Origin: Candidatus Geothrix odensensis
Lineage (GTDB): Bacteria; Acidobacteriota; Holophagae; Holophagales; Holophagaceae
DNA: 64,000 bases
Direction of reading: 5' to 3'
NCBI GenBank assembly: GCA_016714685.1
Contig: JADKCH010000033.1
Location: 62,001-126,000 of the forward strand
Position numbers and translations under genes: made by a program
The notes under the pieces: model-generated
What the model was told of the DNA's origin: nothing
The model's input: the letters and a program-made list of their open reading frames with translations, nothing else
Databases searched by the model: none
In this document: one piece after another, positions 29,854-37,785 of the stretch
Layout: each line of letters starts with the position of its first letter
How positions within the stretch are numbered: the first letter of the stretch is position 1

Positions 29854-31485
29854 ATGGATGAACGGATGCGAAGACTCCTTTGGGTTCTCTCCTTTTCAGG
29901 CGCCTTCCTCCTTGCGCAGGCGAACATCGATCCTGCGCCCAAGCCCGATGCCCCTGTGGTGAAGGCGCCAAAGGCCGAACCGAACCTGACCCTCGGGCCC
30001 GCCGTCTACTCGACACGGCAGGTGGGGAAAATTCCGGGATCCCTGGTTTTCCGCCAGGACGATGGCAAGGAGACTGTCATTGCCTCCGGCCCTGGGGAGC
30101 CCCAAGCCACGTCCACCAGCCAAGCCAATGAGTTCGGAACTTTCGCCGCCACGCAGGATGGCAAGGCGGTCCTGTTCTTCTCCTTCAAGACCCAAGTCGT
30201 CCAGGCCGCGCCGACGGTCGTCATGGTCCCCGGGGCGGGCATACTCGCCGTCGCCCTCGGCAACGCGATCGGGAACGCCATCGTCGCAGGCATTGCCGGG
30301 CCACCCATGCAGTACACCCTCGTAGACCTCTCCCTCTGGGATCGCGACACGGGCAAATGCGAGGTGCTCTGGAATGCCCAATCCCTCAAGGAGGCCACCG
30401 CCGCTTGGAACACCGCACCCGGCCTGAAGGGAATGGGTCGCCGGGAGCTGGTGTCGGACATCCAGGCCGCCGGCGCCGGTGTCCAGCTGTTCCATCTGAA
30501 GGACCGCGTGTTCCTCCTCCATGCCGGAGGCATCCTCGCCAAGGTGGATGCCCAGGCGCGAACCCTCACGCCCGTCTGGATCAGCTATGTCCCCGGGCGG
30601 TCTGGGGAACGGGCCTGGAGAGGGCCGGAGGGGCACCTGGGGTTCGTCTTTGGCGATGCGATCGCCATGGTGGAACCGGACGGAGGGATCTCCGTCGCCG
30701 AACGTAATGGCATGAGCATTTTCCCCAGGGTGGTTTTCCTGAACTCGAAGTCGCTCCTGGCGACCGACGGGAAAAAGGTCCACCGGATGGAGATCAATAA
30801 GGACCAGGCTGAATGGGTGGCCCATCACGAAATTAAGAACGATCTCCTGCTGGCCACTTCGGATCCGAAGTTCGTACTGATCTACCGGCACGCGACCTTC
30901 GGAGAGGACACGGTGTCCAAGGTCGGCATCGACGGGAAGGTGGCCTGGACGACCAAGATCGGCAAATGCCAGATGGGACTGATCGTGGGCGAATCGCCGG
31001 AGAAGTTCTACCTGCTGGTCCAGCGTTCCTCGCCAAGCCTGCCCTTCCGCTGCGTGCTGAACGCCCAGACCGGGGCCGTCCTCGATGAGGTGTACTGGAC
31101 CTCCTTGATGCACCTCGGCCCCCTTGCTGCGACCCGGGTTCCCTATGTGGCCGGAGGCCGCGAGGCCTGGAATGCCGCGACGATGGGTTCCCCTCGGCTC
31201 GCCTGGTTCTCCTCGGAGTATGTCGACAAGGCCCCGAAGGAAGCCCTCACCTGGAGCCCCTGGGTACCCGATCCGAACTCGGCCACCCCCCGCATTGAGC
31301 CCGCCGTCGGGATGTGGTCGGTGGTCTACCCGGATTTGACCGTCCAGCCGCTCTTGGGTCGGCCCCTCGCCCAGCGTCTCGTGTCCCTTGGCAATCACCC
31401 GCAGCCTCCCGCGGTGGGAGAGGGCGCCAAGGAGGCCACCACCCCCAAGGCCGCTGAAGCAGGCGCGCCAAGCTCGCTCCGATAG
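29854..31485 (+). CDS. Secreted protein of unknown function
   Basis: 543 residues with a signal peptide (MRRLLWVLSFSGAFLLAQA within the first 25) and a Pro/Lys-rich stretch. A Gly/Ala hydrophobic segment (VVMVPGAGILAVALGNAIGN) near residue 125 could be a membrane helix. The remainder has strand-turn patterns like a beta-propeller (RVFLLHAGGILAKVDAQARTL, GFVFGDAIAMVEPDGGI). No motif assigns a function. GC and codon bias are lower than in neighbouring genes (more AAG/AAA, GAT), a mild hint of different origin. TAAGAT at 29813-29818 could be a -10 box. Confidence 0.65.
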   Translation: MDERMRRLLWVLSFSGAFLLAQANIDPAPKPDAPVVKAPKAEPNLTLGPAVYSTRQVGKIPGSLVFRQDDGKETVIASGPGEPQATSTSQANEFGTFAATQDGKAVLFFSFKTQVVQAAPTVVMVPGAGILAVALGNAIGNAIVAGIAGPPMQYTLVDLSLWDRDTGKCEVLWNAQSLKEATAAWNTAPGLKGMGRRELVSDIQAAGAGVQLFHLKDRVFLLHAGGILAKVDAQARTLTPVWISYVPGRSGERAWRGPEGHLGFVFGDAIAMVEPDGGISVAERNGMSIFPRVVFLNSKSLLATDGKKVHRMEINKDQAEWVAHHEIKNDLLLATSDPKFVLIYRHATFGEDTVSKVGIDGKVAWTTKIGKCQMGLIVGESPEKFYLLVQRSSPSLPFRCVLNAQTGAVLDEVYWTSLMHLGPLAATRVPYVAGGREAWNAATMGSPRLAWFSSEYVDKAPKEALTWSPWVPDPNSATPRIEPAVGMWSVVYPDLTVQPLLGRPLAQRLVSLGNHPQPPAVGEGAKEATTPKAAEAGAPSSLR

Positions 31486-31559
31486 CGCGATTCACCGCTC
31501 GTCAGTCCTGCGTGAGTCGCTCCTGGGGTGCCTCAAGGAATATGGATCAACGGGTCATC

Positions 31560-31601
31560 GGAACCAGGCCCACCCCGCACAGCCTCGGTGGGCCTGGTTC
31601 C
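31560..31601. terminator. Strong hairpin between convergent genes
   Basis: A perfect 15-bp stem, GGAACCAGGCCCACC (31560-31574) with GGTGGGCCTGGTTCC (31587-31601), and a 12-nt loop. It lacks a clear U-tract, so it may be a terminator that depends on other factors, or an mRNA-stabilising hairpin. It lies between the secreted protein gene (+, ends 31485) and the Cys-rich protein gene (-, ends 31633). Confidence 0.7.
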
Positions 31602-31632
31602 GCGATGCAAGGCTCGGGGATCCGCCTCGCCC

Positions 31633-32172
31633 TCAGCAGACCGTGACCTCGAACACGCAGTGCTTGCTGCCGCTGAGCTTCGAGGCCAGCAGCCGGGCCT
31701 TCACGGGGCGCCCGAAGACAGTCTCGAAGCTTTCCTTCTGGTACCCGACGGAGCAGTTGCACCACAACGCGGGGGTCCGCTTCGCATCCACCAGGGGGCA
31801 GCCGCAGGGGCCTTCGGCCACGGTCACGGTGATGATCCCCTTCGGCTTGTCCCAGGTGAACTCGGTGCCCCAGTTCTTCTTGCCGGCCTCGAAATAGCCC
31901 TCGGGGTCGTGCTTGAACCGGGCATGGAGCTGGGTCAGCTTGGCGCATTCGCGGCCCGCCTGCTCGATGACGCCGGCGCAGGCCTCGGCGGGCAGCCCGG
32001 CGCCCATGAATCCGATGAGCCTCGCCACCTGGTGGCGAGCGAAGCCCAGGCGCGGGTCCTCGACGGGCAGTGGTCCGGGCGAGTCCAGGGCGCGGGAATG
32101 GGCGGCCAGTCTCGTGGCGCACCCGCAGGCCCCGAGCCCGCAGGCCAGCGTCAGGAATTGCTTGCGATCCAT
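31633..32172 (-). CDS. Exported Cys-rich protein, function unknown
   Basis: 179 residues from ATG 32172 with AGGAGGCCCC close upstream. The N-terminus MDRKQFLTLACGLGACGC is a short signal-like segment with two Cys pairs, possibly a lipoprotein. The body has VARLIGFMGAG, then a C-terminal Cys cluster: GPCGCPLV, ALWCNCSVGYQKE and HCVFEVTVC. The pattern resembles small Cys-rich domain families (DUF6144-like), a weak resemblance from memory. Metal or cluster binding is plausible but not shown. Confidence 0.6.
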   Translation of the reverse strand: MDRKQFLTLACGLGACGCATRLAAHSRALDSPGPLPVEDPRLGFARHQVARLIGFMGAGLPAEACAGVIEQAGRECAKLTQLHARFKHDPEGYFEAGKKNWGTEFTWDKPKGIITVTVAEGPCGCPLVDAKRTPALWCNCSVGYQKESFETVFGRPVKARLLASKLSGSKHCVFEVTVC

Positions 32173-32355
32173 GGGGCCTCCTCTGCCCACGCCGGTCCCC
32201 GGCAGGTCCGGCACCCACCTTAAGTCTCCCTGGGGCTGCCGGAGCAGGCCCTGGGGTCATCCGTGGCCCGCGCGGGGCCAATGCCCGCCTCCACCGCGAG
32301 GTCCACTCGTGATAAGGACCCTCGCCGCAGGGACCCGGGCTGGCAGACTTGAGCC

Positions 32356-33501
32356 ATGCTCCGCCTTCCGCCCCTCTACCCCATCACCGATGCCACGCGC
32401 CCGGAGCCGCTTTCCACGCAGATCCGCCAGCTGGGCGAGGCGGGCTTCCCGTTGGTCCAGTTCCGGGGCAAGCCCCTGGACGCCAAGACTCAGTGGCTGG
32501 AGCTTCGCACAGCCCTGGCGGAGGCCGCGGCGAACGGCGGGTGGCCCATGATCTGCGTGAACGACCGCGCGGATCTGGCGATCCTGGCCGCGCGCGAAGG
32601 CCTCGCACCCTGGGGCCTGCACCTGGGCCAGGAGGACCTGCCCGCCGGGGAGGCCCTGGCCCTGCCTGGGCTGGCGGGGCTCCATGTGGGCGCTTCCACC
32701 CACGCGCCGGGTGAGTGGGCTGCGGTGGACCCCGCCTGTGACCACGCGGGGGTTGGCCCCTTCCGGGGCACGCCCTCCAAGACCGACCACGCCGAGCCCA
32801 TCGGCCTGGAGGGACTGCGGGCGGGCTGCGCGGCCCTCCGTGCCCAGGCCATCGCCCCCATCGCCATCGGCGGCCTGACCCTCGCGGATGCCCGGCCCTG
32901 CTTCGAGGCCGGCGTCGAGTCCCTGGCCATGGTGGGCGAGGTCCACCGCGCCGAGGATCCCGCCGCCCTGGGCTGGGCGGTGCAACGGGAACGCTGGCGG
33001 GTCCGGCCTCCCTTCCGCCCCGGCCAGGGGCTGGTGCTGCTGGGCGGCAGTGGCGGCGGGAAGACCTCCCTCGGGCGCCAGCTCGCCTTTCGGACGGCCC
33101 TGCCCTTCCACGATCTGGACGAGGTCATCGAGTCGCAGGAGGGCCGCCCCGTGGCGGAGATCTTCGGCACCGCCGGCGAGGCGGTCTTCCGGGCCCTGGA
33201 ATCGGAGCTGCTGCCGGGTCTTCTGGCGGCGCCCGCGGTGGTGGCCCTGGGCGGGGGCGCCTGGGAGGCCGAGACCAACCGCGGGGCCGTGGCCGCCAGC
33301 GGCTTCGCCGCGCTGTGGCTGGCGGAGACGCCCACCCGGGCCTGGGACCGGGCGGGGCGTGATCCCCGGCGCCCCCTGGCCCAGGACCGGGCCGCCTTCC
33401 TGGCGCGCTGGCGGACCCGGATGGCGGCCTGGTCCCAAGCGGATATGCTCCTCGCCTTTGGTCACAGTTCCCGGGACCTCGCGTCAGCCTTGCTAGACTG
33501 A
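32356..33501 (+). CDS. Fusion of thiamine-phosphate synthase (ThiE-like) and shikimate kinase
   Basis: 381 residues in one uninterrupted frame. Residues 1 to about 208 match ThiE, which joins HMP-PP and thiazole phosphate: YPITDAT, QFRGK (Q/R/K pattern), VNDRADLA, GLHLGQEDL, GASTH, GPFRGTPSKTDH and PIAIGGL are all present. Residues about 215-381 match shikimate kinase: Walker A GGSGGGKTS, DLDEVIE, EIFGTAGEAVFRALESEL, VVALGGGA, and RRPLAQD as lid. Both active sites look complete. This pairing of two pathways is unusual; the partner aroB is at 24972-26036. Neither a thi operon nor aro genes adjoin it. ATG 32356 is the only good start. Confidence 0.9.
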   Translation: MLRLPPLYPITDATRPEPLSTQIRQLGEAGFPLVQFRGKPLDAKTQWLELRTALAEAAANGGWPMICVNDRADLAILAAREGLAPWGLHLGQEDLPAGEALALPGLAGLHVGASTHAPGEWAAVDPACDHAGVGPFRGTPSKTDHAEPIGLEGLRAGCAALRAQAIAPIAIGGLTLADARPCFEAGVESLAMVGEVHRAEDPAALGWAVQRERWRVRPPFRPGQGLVLLGGSGGGKTSLGRQLAFRTALPFHDLDEVIESQEGRPVAEIFGTAGEAVFRALESELLPGLLAAPAVVALGGGAWEAETNRGAVAASGFAALWLAETPTRAWDRAGRDPRRPLAQDRAAFLARWRTRMAAWSQADMLLAFGHSSRDLASALLD

Positions 33502-33522
33502 GAGGCCTCCCCTGGACATCCC

Positions 33523-34263
33523 TTGGACCTGATCCTCTCCGATCTGCATTCGAACCTGCACGCCCTGCGCGCGGTGCTGCGCTTCGCCCGGCGGCGGGCC
33601 ATCCACCGGTTCGTGCTGCTGGGCGACCTGGTGGGCTACGGCGCCAACCCCAACCAGCTGCTGGACAAGGTGAAGGAGTGGCGCCCGCGGTACATGGTGC
33701 GGGGCAACCACGACAAGGTCTGCGCGGGGCTGGAGCCGGACAGCTCCTTCAGCCTGCCGGCCCGGCAGGCCGCGGACTGGACCCGGGACCGCCTGCGCCA
33801 GGACAACTGGCGCTTCCTGGCGGATCTGCCGGTAGGGCCCCTCTGGGTGGGCGAGGACTACCAGATCTCGCACGGCTCCCCCATGGACGAGGACGCCTAC
33901 CTCCTCCACATGCGGGAGATCAGCCAGGCCTTCGACGCCTTCGAGGGCCAGCTCTGCTTCTTCGGTCACACCCACCTGCCCGGCTGCTTCGAGCTGGACG
34001 AGGCCAGGGGCCAGCTGAACTGGATCTGCCTCCAGCCCGGCGAGTGGTTTCAGCTGCAGCCGCACTGCCGGTACCTGGTGAACCCGGGTTCGGTGGGCCA
34101 GCCCCGGGACCGGGACCCCCGCGTCTCCTTCATGACCTACGACCCCAAGCGCCGCTGCCTGAGGCTGCACCGCCTCGACTACGACGTGAAGGGCGCGGCC
34201 AAGGCCATCCAGTCCGCCGGACTGCACCGCAACCTGGCGGACCGGCTGAGCCAAGGCATCTGA
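33523..34263 (+). CDS. Metallophosphoesterase of the YfcE/calcineurin-like family
   Basis: 246 residues from TTG 33523 (LDLILSDLHSN), 21 bp after the fusion gene. The five metal motifs are present: SDLHSN, GDLVGYG, GNHD, SHG and GHTH (CFFGHTH), with NPGSVGQPRD at the C-terminus. These bacterial proteins hydrolyse phosphodiesters such as 2',3'-cyclic nucleotides; the true substrate is unknown. A likely co-transcribed gene with the ThiE-AroK fusion and the PilZ protein downstream. Confidence 0.9.
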   Translation: MDLILSDLHSNLHALRAVLRFARRRAIHRFVLLGDLVGYGANPNQLLDKVKEWRPRYMVRGNHDKVCAGLEPDSSFSLPARQAADWTRDRLRQDNWRFLADLPVGPLWVGEDYQISHGSPMDEDAYLLHMREISQAFDAFEGQLCFFGHTHLPGCFELDEARGQLNWICLQPGEWFQLQPHCRYLVNPGSVGQPRDRDPRVSFMTYDPKRRCLRLHRLDYDVKGAAKAIQSAGLHRNLADRLSQGI

Positions 34264-34275
34264 AAGGCACGACCC

Positions 34276-34974
34276 ATGGGCCACGCATCGTTTCTGTCCG
34301 CACCCGTCCTGGAGCAGTTCCTCCACCAGGCCCGCCTCACCCGTGCCGTGGCCAGCCTCCGGCTCCAGGCGGCCAATGCCCGGCTGCTCGGGGACCTCCG
34401 GCTCCACGACTTCAGCCCAGGTGCCGCCCTGGAGCTGGCCGGTCTCCACGCCCGGGACTCGATCCCCGCCGAGGGCACGGCCGTGACCCTGACCATCCTG
34501 CTGGGCGAGGAAGTGCTCACCTTGGAATCCCTCCTGCTCCCCTCCGCCCACGACGAGGCCGGAGGCACCCTCCTGCGGCTGGGCTGGCCCGGGGAAGCGG
34601 CCCGCCTGCACCACCGCCGCGACGTCCGCGTGGCCGGGCCCGACCAGACGCCCCTCAAGGTCCGCGTCAGCCTGGGCGGGCGGCAGCTGGAGGCCCTGCT
34701 GGTCAACCTCACCGAAACGGGTGTGGGATTGGCCCTGAACGAGCCCCTCATGGTGGACCTGCACGCCCAGGTGGACATCGACGCCGAGCTGCCGGACGGC
34801 GCCCTCCTGCGCTGCCCCGGCGAGGTCCTGCACCTCACCTACCTTGAAGGCCAGGACTACCCGACGCGGCTGGGCGTGGTGCTGCACCCGGGCGCGGACA
34901 CCGATCTCGAACCCATCCACCGGTTCATCCAGGCCCGGCGCACCGACCGCTCCCAGAGCTTCAGGCAGTCCTGA
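34276..34974 (+). CDS. PilZ-domain protein
   Basis: 232 residues from ATG 34276, 12 bp after the phosphoesterase. A YcgR-like N-domain (residues about 1-110: ALELAGLHARDSIPAEGTAVTLTILLGEEVLTLESLLL) is followed by PilZ from about residue 112. The RxxxR motif is HHRRDVRV and the second motif NLTETG at about 152-157 (N/DxSxxG-like, Thr in place of Ser). Likely to bind cyclic di-GMP. No flagellar or pilus genes adjoin it. Confidence 0.75.
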   Translation: MGHASFLSAPVLEQFLHQARLTRAVASLRLQAANARLLGDLRLHDFSPGAALELAGLHARDSIPAEGTAVTLTILLGEEVLTLESLLLPSAHDEAGGTLLRLGWPGEAARLHHRRDVRVAGPDQTPLKVRVSLGGRQLEALLVNLTETGVGLALNEPLMVDLHAQVDIDAELPDGALLRCPGEVLHLTYLEGQDYPTRLGVVLHPGADTDLEPIHRFIQARRTDRSQSFRQS

Positions 34975-35020
34975 AGTAGAAACGGAAGGTCCTGGCTGCG
35001 CCGGGTGCCCCGGCCGGCGG

Positions 35021-35407
35021 CTACTTCACGAACACCATGTCGCCCATGGGGGAGAGGTAGAACGTTTCGCCCCGGCTGTTCTGCTGGAGCACGCGACCCT
35101 GGGCGTCCACGCCCAGGACGGAGACCCTGCTCTCGCCCTTGATGCCATCGAACTTGATGAAGGAGGTGGACCTGGCCGCCGTCATGGAGACCCGGCCCTC
35201 GGTCACCTTGATGTAGCCCAGGGACTCGGGGCTCATCCACTTCAGGTCGCCGGTGTTCGGCTCCACCTGGAAGAACTCGCCCTGTGGGGTCTTGAACACC
35301 GGGCCGCCGTTCAGCATGCCCGCCACCGCGAGGCTGGCCTGCCACTTCATGAACGTGTTGGCGAACTTGATGTGGTAGCCGTGCGCCGCCGCGGCAGGGG
35401 CCACCAT
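35021..35407 (-). CDS. Small protein of unknown function, start uncertain
   Basis: 128 residues from ATG 35407 (MVAPAAAAHGYHIKFANTFMKW). The C-terminal 115 residues look well formed and beta-rich: FKTPQGEFFQVEPNTGDLKWMSPESLGYIKV, then FYLSPMGDMVFVK. The same frame continues upstream with Pro/Arg-rich sequence that looks like non-coding or frameshifted DNA. A start with a signal peptide is not visible, and the patch at 35400-36040 contains several frame breaks, so the N-terminus may be wrong. I do not recognise a family. Confidence 0.5.
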   Translation of the reverse strand: MVAPAAAAHGYHIKFANTFMKWQASLAVAGMLNGGPVFKTPQGEFFQVEPNTGDLKWMSPESLGYIKVTEGRVSMTAARSTSFIKFDGIKGESRVSVLGVDAQGRVLQQNSRGETFYLSPMGDMVFVK

Positions 35408-35599
35408 GGGGGGGCGCTGGCGGCCGGGCGCCCTTCCGGCGGAGGCGCCCGGCCAGCAGCACCGGCGGAGACCAGGGGCGGCGGAGGCCTGGGTGGTGTT
35501 GGCGGGCGCGCCTGGCGACCCTGAAGGGGGTGAAACCGCATCAAGGCTGCGGCGGGGATGGCGGCGCGGGGCGTCTGGGAGCCGCCCGCTTCTGGCGAT

Positions 35600-36041
35600 C
35601 AGGAGGCGCCACCAGGGTCCTCCGGCAGCCCTTGGCGCCACAGTGGCAGGGGAAGAGCTCCCGGCTCAGGGCGCGGGAAAGCCGGTGGCCCGTGGCTGAC
35701 TGCAGTTGAATCGAAGGTCAGCCGGCCCCCTTCGGGAAGGCGCAGGCGTAGAGTACGGCACCCCACCAAGATGAGCCCGCAGTTGGGGCGCAGCTGTGAT
35801 TCAGGAACCGGCCTCGCATCCACGGCCCCTCATGGCGAGCCCATGGGGCAGCACGTAGGTGAGCCCCCCCCTTCCCCGCCGCCATAGGTCCCCGCGGCAC
35901 CCGCCTGATGATCCGGGTGCCTCGGGGAATCGGCGCCTTGGCAAAGGCACCGGTGCCGTGGATGACCGAGGCCTGGACCCGGACCAGATCCCGTTCGGGC
36001 CAATCGGAGGACTTGATGGGGAAGGGATGGCCGGGGTTCAT
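35600..36041 (-). pseudogene. SET-domain protein gene broken by several frameshifts
   Basis: Fragments of one SET-domain lysine methyltransferase occur in order but in different frames. From ATG 36041, ASVIHGTGAFAKAPIPRGTRII is the domain start; RFLNHSCAPT/NC is the Asn-His-Ser-Cys substrate motif; ACAFPKGA then RLTFDS is the end of SET; SRELFPCHCGAKGCRRTL is the post-SET Cys cluster near 35615-35650. At least three frame changes are needed. Either the gene has decayed or this patch contains sequence errors (a nine-base C-run lies near 35867). An AT-rich stretch at 36090-36118 could carry the promoter. Confidence 0.7.
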
Positions 36042-36130
36042 GGATGCCCATGATGCCCGAATCGCGGCCTGTCGATTAGAAATTTAAGACATTCCTTGAA
36101 AATTTTATTTCTTTCCCGACAGCGCTCCGC

Positions 36131-37606
36131 TCAGCGCTTCCGCAGGCTCACCGCCGCGCCGCCGGCGCCCAGGAGCAGCATGATCACGGCCTGGACCAGG
36201 GTCTTGTAGGAGATCTCCGCCCCGCCGAAGAGCGCCGACCGGACGAAGAGCAGGCCCCCCAGCAGCAGCAGCGCGTAGATGCCGAGCATGATCTTCCGGG
36301 CCTTCTCGTTGGTCGCCGGCGAATCCTCCGCGAAGACCCGGTCGTAGAAGATGAGGCCGATGGCGGCCACCACGTTCAGCGCCACGAAGAGCAGCCAGAA
36401 GGTGCGGGCCGCCGCCGCCGCGCCGGGCTGGCCCACCAGGGGCTTCAGCATGGAGCCGTAGAGCATCCCGCCCAGGCTCGACCCGATGAGGCTGCCGATG
36501 ACGCCATAGAGGAAGGCGTAGCCCATGTAGACGGCCTTCTTGTCGGCCGGGGCCACCAGGCCCACGTAGCTGTAGTACTTCGGGTGGGCGGTCATCTCGC
36601 CGATGGAGAAGACCGAGATGCCCAGGATGAAGATCCACACGTTGGTGGACGCAGCGAGGCAGAGGAAGCCCAGGGTGCCGATGACGATGCCCGAGACCAT
36701 GGTGGGCAGGGGACGGATGTTCTTGACGATGCGGCTGACCACGACCTGGAGCAGGATGATCGTCCCGCCGTTGACCACGGTGACGTGCTCCGCGTCGAAC
36801 TTCAGGGGGATGCCGATGGAGGCGAAGAGCCGGTTCACCGGCGTGGCGTCCACGAAATCGCGGAGGTACCACAGCACCGATCCGAAGTTCTGGAAGTAGA
36901 GGATCCAGAAGCCGGAGTAGACCACGATCATCAGCATGAAGCGGGCGTCCCCCAGCACCATGGCCGCGCTGTGGGCGACTTCACGCAGGCTCTTGGTGTT
37001 CTCGGGCTTCGGCGGATCCTTGAAGAGGAACACCGTGGGGATCAGCATGGCGGCGCAGTAGAGGGCCGAGGCGATGAACACGTAGCGCCAGGAGAAGCCC
37101 TTCAGCACGCTCACCACGAGGGGCGCCAGGAAGGCCCCGATGTTGATCATCCAGTAGTAGATGCCGAAGCCGAAGCCCGAGTTCTCCTCGGTGGTGGTGC
37201 GGGCGAGGGTCCCCGAGATGATGGGCTTGAACAGGCCCGCGCCGGTGGCCATCAGCAGGAGCGCGGCGAACACCGCCCCGTAGGTGGTGACGTTGCCCGC
37301 GATGAAGTAGCCGGCCGACAGGATGGAGAAGGCGAACAGCAGCATCCGGCGGTAGCCGTAGCGGTCCGCCAGGGCACCGCCGGCGATGGGGATGACGTAG
37401 GTGAAGGCGTAGATCAGGCTCTGCAGGAAGCCCACGGACTGCTCGGTGAAACCCAGCCCGCCCTCCGCGACCTTGTTGGTGAGGTAGACCGCGAGCACCG
37501 AGTTGAGGCCGTAGTAGGCCGCCCGCTCGAAGAGCTCCATGACGTTGGCCAGCCAGAAGACGGGCGGGAAGGTGCGGAGGATTCCGGAGGGGCGCTGGGT
37601 CGACAT
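36131..37606 (-). CDS. POT-family proton-coupled peptide transporter
   Basis: Major-facilitator transporter of the PTR2/POT family, 491 residues from ATG 37606 with about 12-14 TM helices. The family signature NVMELFERAAYYGLNSVLAVYL contains ExxER. Further family segments are GGALADRYGYRR, FKPIISGTLART and FGIYYWMINIGAFLAPL. It probably imports di- or tripeptides using the proton gradient. The start is chosen as the first Met before the typical N-terminus; longer reading gives no membrane pattern. Confidence 0.9.
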   Translation of the reverse strand: MSTQRPSGILRTFPPVFWLANVMELFERAAYYGLNSVLAVYLTNKVAEGGLGFTEQSVGFLQSLIYAFTYVIPIAGGALADRYGYRRMLLFAFSILSAGYFIAGNVTTYGAVFAALLLMATGAGLFKPIISGTLARTTTEENSGFGFGIYYWMINIGAFLAPLVVSVLKGFSWRYVFIASALYCAAMLIPTVFLFKDPPKPENTKSLREVAHSAAMVLGDARFMLMIVVYSGFWILYFQNFGSVLWYLRDFVDATPVNRLFASIGIPLKFDAEHVTVVNGGTIILLQVVVSRIVKNIRPLPTMVSGIVIGTLGFLCLAASTNVWIFILGISVFSIGEMTAHPKYYSYVGLVAPADKKAVYMGYAFLYGVIGSLIGSSLGGMLYGSMLKPLVGQPGAAAAARTFWLLFVALNVVAAIGLIFYDRVFAEDSPATNEKARKIMLGIYALLLLGGLLFVRSALFGGAEISYKTLVQAVIMLLLGAGGAAVSLRKR

Positions 37607-37785
37607 CCGGCGATTATACGGGATGGGCCGGTCCTCCATGACCTGGAGTTGTCCCTGGGGCCGCGTCACTCTCGCGCTGGAACGCGGGCGGTGACTGGCC
37701 GGGAGCATCCGGGCGTGGACCCGTGCCATCGTGGAGGGTGCTCCCCGGGTGCCCGCCACCACCCCCCGCCACGAGATCCTGGGCC

